Assembly: GCA_948567375.1 (NCBI GenBank)
Contig: OX419755.1
Location: 73,164,944 to 73,228,943 of the forward strand
Source of the DNA: Lunularia cruciata
Taxonomy: Eukaryota > Streptophyta > Marchantiopsida > Lunulariales > Lunulariaceae
Reading direction: 5' to 3'
DNA length: 64,000 nucleotides
How positions within the stretch are numbered: the first letter of the stretch is position 1; each line of letters opens with the position of its first letter. A program made the translations under genes and the position numbers. Under the pieces are notes generated by a model. It had not been told where the DNA came from and searched no databases. It saw only the letters and a list, made by a program, of their open reading frames with translations. This document shows positions 53,399-64,000 of the stretch, in pieces.

Positions 53399-56300
53399 CT
53401 ACCTTCTATGGTACATCTTCAACTTATCATGGTTAATCCTATCAAAGTGTCTTCCTCCCAACTCCTTGAGATCATAAGTGTAATTTCCCCACACCTTCTC
53501 TACTATGAAAGGTCCAAAGTACTTAGGCAAAAACTTCTTTTGTACTCTCTTGAATCGAATGGAATCAAACAACATTACCCAATCACCTTCTTTGAAAGGC
53601 TCCACCTTCTTCTTGCCTTGCCTCTTGTCATAGCTCTCCTTTTGTTTCCTTTGGGCTTGCTCCACTCGAACCATAGCAACTGCTCTTGCCTCTTCCAACT
53701 CCATGAGTTGATCCTTCCTTGACTTCTCTGCATCACTTCCTTGTGCTTTCTTCAATCTCCTATGAATGCTTTGGAAGGTAGGAAGATCAAAGTGAATAGG
53801 TAAGGTAGACTCAATACCATACACCAATTGGAATGGAGAATATCCAGTGGAAGTCTTCATGGTTGTCCTATACTCCCACAAAACTGCATGAATCCTCTTG
53901 TCCCAATGATGTTTAGCCCCCTCCATTTCTGCATCTTTGGCCAACATCATGCACAAGGTCTGATTGGTTCTCTCTGCCAAGCCATTGGAATTTGGCTTAT
54001 AGGATGTAGTTACTCTATGTGTGATAGAGAAATGTCGTAGCATGGCTGTAGTAATGCTTCCTGTAAACTCTCCTCCTCTATCAGAAACCAACTCCAAAGG
54101 GCATCCAAACCTAGTGATAATGCGTTCATAAAGAAATCTACCCACTTCATCTTCATTCTTGTCCCTCAATGGTCTAGCCTCAACCCACTTGGTAAGGTAA
54201 TCAGTAACTACCACAATGTACCGATTGTTCCTTGGGGTTCTATTGAGAGGTCCTACAAAATCAATTCCCCACTTCTCAAAGGGTCCTAGCAATGGAATTG
54301 ATCTAAGTGGTGGAGTGGATGTAGACTTTCTAGCAAAAGCTTGACAAACATGACAAGTTTTGCAATAATCAAGACAATCCTTGAAAATCCCTCTCCAATG
54401 GTAACCTACATCTAGAATCTTGAAAGCAGTCACCTTTCCTGCAAAGTGTCCTCCACATACTAAACCTTCATGAAACTCCTTTATGAGTAGGATAGACTCT
54501 TCCTTACCCACTGCTCTTCGAAGTAGACCATCTGCTCCTTGGTGAAAAAGAATATCCTCCACCATTGTGTAAGGTCTAGATCTTGCTGCAAGGGCCTTCC
54601 TCTCCCTAGCATGCATCCCTTCTGGATAGTTACCTCTTGTCACAAAATCCACAATCTCCTTGTACTCCATTGGAATCTCTTGAGTGACTGAGATTGTCAT
54701 GAGCTCCTCATCCGGGAAGGAATCATCTACTGGCTCATCTCCATCATGATCATAGGCTCTAGATAACAAATCAGCATTTGCATGTTTCTTTCCTGGCCTA
54801 TCCTCAATTGTGTAGTCATACTCAGACAAGAGTATCATCCACCTTGCTAGTCTCCCTTCAACATTAGGCTTGTTGAAGATGTACTTCAAAGCCTTGTGAT
54901 CCGTGACAATTGTGGCTTTCCCTCCAATCAAGTAGTGTCTAAACTTCTTGAGACCAAAGATCACTGCCAACCCTTCTCTCTCTGTGACAGAGTAGTTCTT
55001 CTCTGCTAAAACCATCTGCCTACTAGCATAAGCTATTGGATGATCATGCCCATCTTGGTCTAATTGACTAAGAGTGCATCCTATAGCTACATTAGAAGCA
55101 TCAGTGTAGAGGATGAAAGGCTTACTCCAATCAGGTTTAGCAAGAATTGGAGCTACAACAAGGGATTGCTTGAGCTCCTCAAAAGCTTTGAGAGCCTCCT
55201 TGTCTTCCAAAATCACCATGTAATCTACACCCTTCTTCATGTAGATGGTCAATGCATAAGCCTTGTTGGAAAATGAGAAGATGAACCTCCTATAGTACCC
55301 AACCATTCCCAAGAATTGGCGTAACTTTGTCAAGCTTGAAGGGAATGGAAGGTCTGAGATTTTCCTCACCTTCTCAGGATCAACTGCTATTCCATCCTTG
55401 GAGATGATGTGCCCCAAAAGTAGACCTTCTTCACATCCAAAAATGCACTTCTCTGGGTTGAGTGATGCATTTGCCTCATCCAAGCGTTGCAAGACTTTGA
55501 TTAGGTGCTCAAAGTGCTCCTCCTTGCTCCCATAGACACAAAAGTCATCAATGAAATCTCTCACAAATTTCCCAATGAAAGGTTCAAATACCTTGTTCAT
55601 GAACCGTTGGAATGTGGCTGGAGCATTGCAAAGCCCAAAAGGCATGACCTTGAAAGCGTAAGTTCCCCAAGGTGTGGTGAATGTGGTGAGTTGTTGATGC
55701 TCTGGTGCAATCTTGATTTGGTTATATCCACTATAACCATCTCCAAAACTGTACCTCTCATGACCTGCAACCTCCTCCAAGATCTCATCAATGAATGGCA
55801 ATGGGTAGTAGTCCTTCTTGGTAACAGCATTGAGCTTCTTGTAATCCACACATACCCGAAGCTTGCCATTCTTTTTCTTCACAATGACAATTGGAGACAC
55901 CCATTCTGAATTCTCCACCTCAAAGATAAATCCAGCCTCCTTGAGCTTATCAATCTCCTCCTTCACAACCAAAGATATTGGTGGGCTAATGCGACGTTGC
56001 TTTTGGCGGATTGGTCTTGCATGTGACTCCACCTCTATCTTGTGCTCCTCCAAGGTGACTTCCTTCAAATCCTTGTAACTAAAAGCAAACACATGGATGA
56101 ACTTGCGGAAAATCTCCTCAAATCTCACCTTCTCCTCCTTGGTAACATTTGGGCCATACTTGAGGGTAGATAACCTTCTCTCTACCTCCTCAAGTGTCAA
56201 TGGTGATTTATCTGGGTCCTTCAAAACCTCTGGCTTAGGTGCAAAATCCATAGCACACAAAGGATACACATCTGAATCAGATTCAGATTCATCCTCCTCC

Positions 56301-58225
56301 GTGGAAGTCTCCTCTTCCATGCTTGTGTCCACACCTGAAGCTCCTCCTTCAGAATCAGATTCCCAATAATTAGAAGATGGGGTATCTGAATGTGAAGTGT
56401 TGGTGGTGTTAGTCACAGGAACAGTGACTCTATGGTTTGATGGCCCAATCCTCAAGTACCCTTTGTGCCATCGATCAGTTGTGCGTGCTGCTCTCAACCA
56501 TGGCCTCCCAAGAAGTAAGTCATAGCTTGAATCCTTCAAGACTTGGAAAGTCATGAGATTTTGAACTCCCATAACTGAAACTACCACCTTATCCATCACC
56601 CCTACTGGTCAAACTTGTTGCTTGTTTGCCATGCTCACCACAAATGTTGAAGGTCTTGAGGGTATCATACCCAACTTCTTCATCAACCTTTCTGACATGG
56701 CATTCACTGCTGATCCTCCATCAACCAATGCATCCTTGATGTTGTGACCATTCACTCTCACATCAATCTTGGAGGCATATTCACAAGCCTCCCATGGTGC
56801 TGGCTTGGCATCCACCACCCCCATTGATACTGGAACTTTTGCCTTCTTCTTCTTTTTGCTCCTTGTAGAACTCAAACCACCTCTAAGCTCCTTTCTCAAG
56901 GTAGGGTTCAAAGCAATTAATTGGCCCACTGTGATGTTAGCCTTGTGACTACCAACATCTTCCAACACATTGTAGTTCCATTGTTGCTTTGAGATCAAGA
57001 AGTCCTCCATCCCCAACTTCTTCCTTGGAGTCTTTGTTGTTGATGGTGTTGAGGTGCGAGTGCTCCTAGTAGAAATAGGAGTATCCTTGCTTGAAGTAAA
57101 TCCTTGAGAAGAGTGAACATCCTCTGCAAAACGAGCTCTCTTCTTCTCTTGTGCCAAAAGCTCCAAATTAAGACCCTTGGAGTTTGAGCACTCTCCCTTC
57201 TCATACTTGCTCTCAACCACATCTATGGATGCTATCCCCTTACCTTTGTTGGGATTAGGAGCCACTTGGGTTTCACTACCTCCCTCTTTCCCTCTATTGG
57301 CTCCCTCATAACCCCTTCCTCCATGGTAAGTGGAATTTGGGCAATTCCTTTGGATATGGCCTCTTCCTCCACAACCAAAACAATTTCTATCATTGAAATT
57401 GTTGGCTGGTTGGCCTCCTCTATATGGATAGTTTCCATAACTCCTAGGTCCTCTCCCTACATTCTGATCCACCTCTCTCTTCTCCCATAGTTGCACCACA
57501 TTGATCTTGAGATCCGCAAGTTGTTCTGTGATGGTTTGGAGTGGATCTTTTGGTGGAGGTGCAAGAATTGGAGCAACTACTACTTGTGGTGCAACCCTTG
57601 TCACCAAAGTATCAGAAGTTCCACCATACTTGTAGCCTTGAGGAGGATGCACAACCTCCTTCACCACCAAATCACTCTCATCCCCTTCCAAACTCTCCTC
57701 CATACGAATTGCGATCTTGATAGCTTCAACCTTGGAAGAAGGTTTCTCATATCTCACCTTGCTTCTAGTTTGTGGTCTCAATCCTCCCACAAAATTCTTG
57801 GTGAGCATGGCCCCTATGCCAATCATTGTAGTCTCCACATCATCCCCACCCTTCCTCAACACTATGCGAAATCTGGACTCCAACTTTTCCACTCTTTCCA
57901 CATAGACCCTCACTTTCTCTCCATCTCCTTGCTTGAGAAATGTAACCTCACTCATCAATCTCTCATAACTCTCATCAGGAAGAAAGTTCTCAATGAGTGC
58001 TGAAGTCAAAGTCTCCCAAGACTCCTCTTCCCCCTCTCTCCTCTCTCTCTTTTGGTATTCTGACTCATACCATGTAAGTGCTGCATCCTCAAAGAAATCT
58101 GGTAATAATGAGGCCCACTCATTCTTCCTCCTCTCATTGTTTCCTATGCAAGCTCTCTTGAAGTCTCTCACAAAGGCCTCCACATCTTCTCCATCCTTGC
58201 CAAAGAAAACCGGAAGTTTCCCCAT
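53399..58225 (-). pseudogene. A6 gag-pol with one in-frame stop
   Basis: The same 1608-codon frame as A2, starting at 58225. A TGA (plus-strand tca at 56609-56611) replaces the CGA Arg codon in KQQVRPVG, between protease and RT. The two halves (58225-56609 and 56599-53399) are in the same frame. CCHC, protease, RT FIDDF, RNase H and all integrase catalytic residues are otherwise present. A single readthrough or reversion would restore full length. Its N-terminal half shares marks with A5 (RPQTRSK). Later parts share marks with A4 (SEGGASG, DSIRFKRV). Confidence 0.93.
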
Positions 58226-58460
58226 CTTAACCCCTCACTATCTTTCTTTTCTCTTAATTTTTTTTTTCTCTTTTTTTTTCTCTCACTCTATTACTAATAG
58301 AGTATATACATGACTAACACCATCTGAGAATAATCCACTCTAGGGAACACAAAAGGTTCAGGTTGCTCCAAGATTTCTATAGCAACATCAAATCCTAGAG
58401 TGCATATTAATCTAACTCTCATGGATAGTTTATCCATAAGTTGAAAGATTATCTCCATCA

Positions 58461-58934
58461 CTAATCTTGAGAACTAGCTGATGAAGGTGGTAGTATTTCT
58501 GTAGCTGTACTAAGACTCTCTCCAAGATCCTTCACCAAAGTTTCCAAAAGTGCTTTTACTCCACTACACTCATGTCCTTTTGGAAGTCCTTCAACTCCAC
58601 AAACCTCACACAACTCCTTGGTCTTAGATCTTCTCCCTCCCAATCTTGGTGAAGAAGGTCCAACATGCAAACCCAAGTCAAGTAAGCCTCTCCTTTCCCT
58701 CAATCTCTTGCTCTCAAAGGTTAATGGACATGAACTTGCCTTATGTCCCTTCTCTCCACATAGAAAGCACTTAGACTCACTCTTTCCTCCAAGTGGTGTA
58801 GGTTTTTGGATCCTCTCAACACTCTCTTCAAATTCTATTGTAAACTCTCTTTTCCTCAAATCCACCCCTACAATCACCTCAAACCCTTGGGGAACCTTGC
58901 ATAATCTCAATTTCCACTCTTGATGACCCTCCAT
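58461..58934 (-). CDS. A6 ORF1, zinc-knuckle protein
   Basis: 157 residues from the conserved ATG at 58934. The sequence appears identical to A2 and A5 ORF1, including both Cys/His clusters. It is located 235 bp upstream of gag-pol. Confidence 0.7.
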   Translation of the reverse strand: MEGHQEWKLRLCKVPQGFEVIVGVDLRKREFTIEFEESVERIQKPTPLGGKSESKCFLCGEKGHKASSCPLTFESKRLRERRGLLDLGLHVGPSSPRLGGRRSKTKELCEVCGVEGLPKGHECSGVKALLETLVKDLGESLSTATEILPPSSASSQD

Positions 58935-59794
58935 GTTCCCAAAGATGAATCTAAACACTCAAACATGCTTTTTGTTGATCTCAAACTTCTCATGCATGAG
59001 ATCTCCACTCTGCAGAATTGACCCTTCCTCACAATGTCACTCAAATCTCCCAACGAATATGTCACAGTCCTCTGAAATTTTCCACACTTGATCACAACTC
59101 TAGGGCGTCCCTCCCTGCAAAATTTTAGATCTTTTCATTGAGCCATTTGGCCTAGACACCTTTCTATTCAGCACCCATATTTCAGATTTGGTCTGAAAAC
59201 CACCCCCCTCACTTCAAAAACTCATAACGCACTGCACAAAAATGATCTCTCTCTAATTTTTGTGGCACCAGGTAGGATACAATGCACTGAATTTTCTTGA
59301 AAATTTTCAGGACAATTCACTGAAAATTGAAGAAATGGCAGACTCTGTACAATTTTCCAGAGAGCATGCAGTTGCGGGAGCACTTTACCCTATCAACTTT
59401 CAAAACTTCTAGCCCAGTGCGCATAGAAGCTCTCTCAATAATTTCAAGTGTGCTAACTGAAAGATAACCCAAGCTATCATGTGTAGAAATCTCAAGTCCA
59501 GATCTCAAACTTGAGATTTTGCCCAAAATCACCTTAATCCCCAAAATCTGCAATCCACCTCACACAATCTCTCCAATTCCTCTCATGTGTACAAGATGTA
59601 CAAAATCACCTCAAAGACATCATAATGAACTACAGGGTATACAAATGGATCTTGGTTCTCTAACATAAGTTCAGCCCTCTCCTCTCCTAATGTTCTCTCC
59701 AAGTGAGCTCTCATAGCCTCCTTCTGCCTAATGTAGAATTGGACGCGGAACATTATCTTGCCTTCTAGAGAGGTCCCGGCAACGGAACCAAAAA

Positions 59795-60472
59795 TGTGAG
59801 CCGGCCTGTCTCTCACTCAGGATGAACCTCTGATGGCTATTATGGTAGCGCACCATGGACTAAGAAGGCAAGGAACCCCAACTCCATCATACTCCTCCAA
59901 GGCTAACACTCCAAGACTCAAGACATTGCTCACTAGAGAACTCAATGAGAGAGAGATAGTTGCAAATGAAAGGATGATGAGTACCTCCTCACTCCTTGTT
60001 TATATACTTGTGAAATAGTTACGTACCAAAGTTACTAATTACCGTAGTAACTCAAGTTACTAGACTAAAAGTCAAGTAAAGTCAAAAAGTAGAAAGGAAT
60101 ATCCATTCACATGGGCATATTCCCCTTATCTTGACCCAACCACTAAAGCAAGGATTCCTTCACATGGGCTATCCTTGGACTAAAGAAGAATCCAAAACAA
60201 AAAGGCTTGCGGGCCCAAGAGTTCTCAACTCTTTCCCCAAAGCCAAACACCTAGGAATAATACCAAGTCAACACACTAAAATCCAAAATAGTGGTGCTCA
60301 TCTTTTCTACTTCCTCTAAAGTAAGGTCCCATCTATCTTAGCTATGACTAACTTTAGCTAACCATGACTAATATAGAACCATCCTTTATCTCTATAGAAA
60401 TAATATCTCTTAAGTACTTGTAATACAAGCTAAATATCACAATACCACACACATGCACAAATGGGTGTTACA
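59795..60472 (-). repeat. A6 5' LTR
   Basis: 678 bp. It lacks one base in the agcttggtatt segment, the same deletion as in the A4 3' LTR. Its PBS lies at about 59772-59790 on the minus strand. Confidence 0.94.
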
Positions 60473-60476
60473 GTTC

Positions 60477-61250
60477 CACCTTCTCTCTCCCGGACCCAAC
60501 CACATTCTCCAAATAGGCGCTTTGGCTATTGCCTCTTCATCCAACTCTCTCTACCTCTGATTGCGACTTACCTAGACAACTGCCTCCTCATTCTTTCCCC
60601 ACTCTACTGCTCCCAACCAATCAGGTTGGAGCAGATCGAGTGCGTATTCCAACTCATCCCGCAAATGACTATTTGCAGCTTGCAGAAAGTAGTTAGACCT
60701 CTGTAGTTTAATGGCCTCAGCTTCACAGGCTGATAGATGGCCATGCCTCTTATTAAACTCCCTTAGGAGATCTTGAGGCCCCAGGTTTTTACTCCTATCG
60801 TTCACCCAATCCAAGAACATGGCCTGGGTGACCCGATCTGCATTCTGCAGCAAGAATTCCTCCTTCATCATCTGGGAGAACTCCTTCCATGTCTCTACCC
60901 CTCTCACCAAGCCCTCAACCACTCTCTTGATTTTGAGCTCAGCCAACATAGGAAACCTAGCAATGGCAACGTTCTCATCCAGATCATGAAGCTTAATCTC
61001 TCTCCAGTAGACCTTCAAGTACTTGGTCACGTCCTTACCATCAAATTGCCCTTGCTGATCTACCACAGCACGCAGACACTTTGTGACTTGTGAAGACTGC
61101 GCTTTCACCTTGTCTCTTTCCTCGTCTTGATTCTTCATGGCTCTCATGGTTTCCATGACAATCAGTAAGATCTCCTGTTCCCTTGTCATAGCTATAGAAG
61201 AAGCCTCTAGGCCCATCTCTACCTCAGCACGGTTAACTACTGTCCACTAA
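60477..61250 (-). pseudogene. D gag N-terminal part
   Basis: Minus-strand frame open at 60572-61216 (214 residues, MGLEASSIAMTREQEI). It has helix-rich capsid-like text including VTKYLKVYWREIKLHDLDEN, VETWKEFSQMMKEEFLLQ and DLLREFNKRHGHLSACE. It resembles the retrotransposon gag capsid domain in layout and lies directly downstream of D's PBS. It was separated from its zinc-knuckle part by A6. Confidence 0.7.
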
Positions 61251-61324
61251 GATTAGTCCAATTTGCCCTTGTCTCCTTCCCCAACTCCAACTGGTCCTAA
61301 CGTTTAAGCACAAGCCTTGAGATT

Positions 61325-61341
61325 CCCCAACATGGTCGCCA
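61325..61341 (-). promoter_or_regulatory. D primer binding site
   Basis: The minus strand reads TGGCGACCATGTTGGGG four bases after the LTR end (CCCGGACA). The TGGCGAC...TGGGGA frame recalls the tRNA-Arg-type PBS of Ogre elements, but about five middle bases differ, so the primer tRNA is uncertain. Confidence 0.6.
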
Positions 61342-61345
61342 CTTA

Positions 61346-62553
61346 TGTCCGGGAATTTGTTTGGCTTCAAGAGTGCACCGGGCACTTGGCTGCTTGTGCT
61401 CAGCTTGTCTTTATTGTAGTTGATTTAGAGTTTCTCGTAGACTGTCATTCTCTTCATATTCCTGGTGTGTTGGAAATCTCAACTCTGTGAGAATTTGGGG
61501 TTTTCTCTGTTTCTTGAGGTCGGGTTTCCCAAGGGTTTGTGTTTGTTCTCGGCCTACACAGAACTGGCTAGCTCATGCGGTTTCAGCTATGGTTTTGGAT
61601 CCGACAGTTCCTAGAAATGGCTGGGAATTTTACAAACAACAAATAGTTTCTATTTGGGCTCAACCCAGCACCCAGACTACTGAATCAACCATTCATATAG
61701 ACAGACTGAGAGCTCCTTAAATGGAGCTTCTTCGATGCTAGTCACAACTCAAACACACCACCATCTCAGGATTTGTCATTCATAAAATTTCAGCTGCAAG
61801 GTTCACAAGTTTGGACAAGCCATCCAACTCTAGTTCATACAGTATTTGCACTAACTTATGACAGAAAATCATTTCAGCTGGCACTTTTCACACACACTTT
61901 GTCCAACAATAATAAAGACAACTCACTCCCTGAACCTCTTCCTTCACCTTCCAGCAGCATTCCCATCAATGCCTCCTTGCAAAGGTTTCTATTCTCAGCC
62001 AAAGTTCCTTCCATGAAGCGCCCTCAGCTCTCCTGCAATAATTTCCTTTCTGTCCAGCCCTCTCTCTCCTGCATAGTCCTTCATTTTCATGAGAAGAAAC
62101 ACTTTCTGCCCTGCACTCTCAAGCCCTCTGCTTTCATGCATAAATTTCCTTTTTGTCCATCCCTCTCTCTCTCCTGCAAAGTCCTTCACTCTCTTGAGAA
62201 GAAACCTTTCTGCCTTGCACTCTCAAGCCCTAACAGTCCTCCTGCAAAAATTTCCCTTCTGTCCCAGCACTTACTTTCCTACACATGTTCCATTCCTTCG
62301 AGAAGAAAATCCTCTCTTGCCCTGTTGTCTCAAGCCCTAACATCTTCCTGCAAAAATTTCCTTTCTCCCAGCCCTCCTTCTCCTACAGAGTCCTTAACTC
62401 TCTTGAGAAGAAACCTTTCTGCCCTGCACTCTCAAGCCCTAACAGTCCTCCTACAAAAATTTCCCTTCTGTCCCAGCACTTACTCTCTTGCACATGCTCC
62501 ATTCCTTCAAGAAAAAACCATCTCTTGCCCTACTGTCTCAAGTCCTAACATGT
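61346..62553 (-). repeat. D 5' LTR, outer end truncated
   Basis: Starts beside the PBS (plus-strand tgtccgggaattt). From 61813 it matches the D 3' LTR (ggacaagccatcc). It contains the C/T-rich tandem repeats from about 62030. It is cut at 62553, where A7 begins (junction ctaacatgt / tgtctaaac). Confidence 0.8.
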
Positions 62554-63423
62554 TGTCTAAACTTCTTGAGACCAAAGATCACTACCAACCATTCTCTCTT
62601 TGTGACAAAGTAGTTCTTCTCTATTGAGACCATCTACCTACTAGCATAAGCTATTGGATGATCATGCTTATCTTGGTCTAATTGACTAAGAGTGCATCCT
62701 ATAGCTACATTAGAAGCATCAGTGTAGAGGATGAAAGGCTTACTCCAATTGGGTTTAGCAAGAGTTGGAGCTATAACAAGGGATTGCTTGAGCTCCTCAA
62801 AAGCTTTGAGAGCCTCCTTGTCTTCCAAAATCCTCATGTAATCTATACCTTTCTTCATGTAGATGGTCAATGCATACGCCTTGTTGGAAAATGAGAAGAT
62901 GAACCTCCTATAGTACCCAACCATCCCCAAGAATTAGCGTAACTTTTTCAAGCTTGAAGAGAAAGGAAGGTTTGAGATTTTCCTCACCTTCTCAAGATCA
63001 ACTTCTATTCCATCATTGGAGATGATGTGCCCCAAAAGTAGACCTTCACATCCAATATGCACTTCTTTGGGTTGACTGATGCATTTGCCTCATCCAAGCA
63101 TTGCAAGACCTTGATTAGGTGCTCAAAGTGCTCCTCCTTGCTCCCATAGACACAAAAGTCATCAATGAAGTCTCTCACAAATTTCCCAATGAAAGGTTCA
63201 AATACCTTGTTCATGAACCGTTGGAATGTGGCTGGAGCATTGCAAAGCCCAAAAGGCATGACCTTGAAAGTGTAAGTTCCCCAAGGTATGGTGAACATGG
63301 TGAGTTGTTGATGTTATGGTGCAATCTTGATTTGGTTATATCCATTATAACCATCTCCAAAACTATATCTCTCATGACCTACAACCTCCTCCAAGATCTC
63401 ATCAATGAATGGTAATGGGTAGT
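62554..63423 (-). pseudogene. A7: family A RT-RNase H fragment
   Basis: Diverged minus-strand piece of A gag-pol, from just after KKDYY in RT to the RHYL region of RNase H. Recognisable parts: MPFGLCNAPATFQRFM, FIDDFCVYGSKEEHFEHL, MVGYYRRFIFSFSNKAYAL and LYTDASNVAIG. Frame breaks occur near 63005-63055 and 62930, and stops are present. There are no LTRs or other parts. Its left edge abuts the D LTR and its right edge abuts a B LTR. Confidence 0.9.
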
Positions 63424-64000
63424 TGTAATACCAAGAGCTAGCCATATGATCTAGATGTGAAATTTGGTTTGGTAACATCTAGAATGATGTTATACATGAT
63501 GGTCAAAATAGATAAGATAGAAGTATCACCAAAAGAGTACTTCTACTAATAGGGCAGAAACCGAAATAGACTTGAGAACCTTAGAACCAATAGCTAGACA
63601 TATGATTTAAAGGTGAGAATTGGTTTGGTAACATCTGAAAGGAAATTTCACATGATGGACTAAACAGATCAGAAAGAGGTATCACCACAAGGGGACTTCT
63701 TCTAATAGAGTAGGAATCAAAATATGCCTGAAATCTTTGAAGGCAATTTTGGAGGCCTAAATGGATGAATTAGGCCTTGAAAATGTGCCAATTTCCCCCC
63801 GAATGGAGGATAGGTTGGCCTTCCCTCCCACCTACTTTGTCTTGTCAAGAGCTTTCCGATGGTACCTTACGTGATTTTGAGATTCCTATAGGAAGATTCC
63901 CTAAAAGATTCCCTCTGGTCAAAGCTTGTTTGACCAACGAGATAGGACCTAGACCAGATATGTCACCCATCCAAGTAAGTAATCCAAGGGTGGAGCTTGC
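63424..64000 (+). repeat. B-family LTR running off the window
   Basis: Starts tgtaataccaagagctagcc with the complete terminus, and aligns with the B 5' LTR (10913-11640) to its base at about 11484. Both units of the 155-bp U3 duplication are present. It shows small differences (gaaaggaaatttcac for ggaaggatgttacac). Whether it is a solo LTR or the start of a full element lies outside the window. It is preceded by gtagt from A7, the expected target duplication. Confidence 0.88.

Larger units (their letters stand above)
52672..60472 (-). mobile_element. A6: near-complete family A element, minus strand
   Basis: 7801 bp with two LTRs (3' LTR 52672-53350; 5' LTR 59795-60472) and GTTC on both sides (52668-52671 and 60473-60476). 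ORF1 is intact and gag-pol has a single nonsense codon. Noted LTR differences are a one-base deletion and one substitution (ctatagaaata for ctatataaata) in the 5' LTR. It is inserted in D gag. Confidence 0.95.
36251..62553 (-). mobile_element. D: decayed Ty3/gypsy element, minus strand, split by A5, C3 and A6
   Basis: Reading right to left: 5' LTR (62553-61346), PBS, gag start, [A6], gag zinc knuckle, [C3], protease, [A5], RT-RNase H-integrase, PPT, 3' LTR (37694-36251). A4 with A3 lies in that 3' LTR, and the outermost part of the LTR is lost. Without insertions about 8.6 kb of D remains. Its LTR ends are TGTCATTGGG...CCCGGACA. All coding parts have stops and frameshifts. The pol motifs are unlike those of A and B. 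Confidence 0.85.

Overview
The window is a stack of nested transposable elements from a eukaryotic nuclear genome. It is almost certainly a land plant with a large, repeat-rich genome. The chromodomain Ty3/gypsy pol, the Athila/Tat-type Ty3/gypsy pol and the PIF/Harbinger transposase relic are all plant-typical. I see no convincing host gene, rRNA or tRNA. The species cannot be named from the sequence. A non-flowering plant is possible because one family (D) has an unusual pol, but this is only a hint.

Four LTR families recur. They are named here for convenience. Family A has 679-bp LTRs (TGTAACACCC...CCGGCTCACA), a small zinc-knuckle ORF and a 1608-residue gag-pol of Athila/Tat type. It has seven copies or pieces: A1 2700-7266 (+), A2 15730-23531 (+, complete), A3 26715-29985 (-), A4 29990-36250 (+), A5 41298-47416 (+), A6 52672-60472 (-) and A7 62554-63423 (-). 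Family B is a decayed chromovirus (10913-26713, with a second LTR at 63424-64000). Family D is a decayed Ty3/gypsy element on the minus strand. It spans 36251-62553 and is split by A5, C3 and A6, with A4 inserted in its 3' LTR. Family C (7267-10890, 23644-25574, 47988-51740) has LTR-like ends and target-site duplications but no pol. Instead it carries a roughly 790-codon ORF for a globular plus coiled-coil protein, placed upstream of a TATA-like box.

Layout: 1-1322 is a broken PIF/Harbinger transposase and 1323-2699 is unassigned. A1 is cut by C1, and C1 is cut by the 5' end of B. B's integrase is interrupted first by A2 and then by C2. B's 3' LTR is truncated against A3. A3 and A4 lie head to head, separated only by GGAC. 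D follows, read right to left: 5' LTR, PBS, gag, A6, zinc-knuckle gag, C3, protease, A5, RT/RNase H/integrase, PPT, 3' LTR. The right end is A7 followed by another B LTR.

By nesting, B and D are older than the A and C copies inside them. A2 looks youngest: its LTRs are identical by eye and its reading frames are open. A4 and A6 each carry a CGA-to-TGA nonsense change, A4 and A5 have internal deletions, and A1, A3 and A7 are truncated. The most novel-looking system is family C. All comparisons were made by eye without alignment or database searches.
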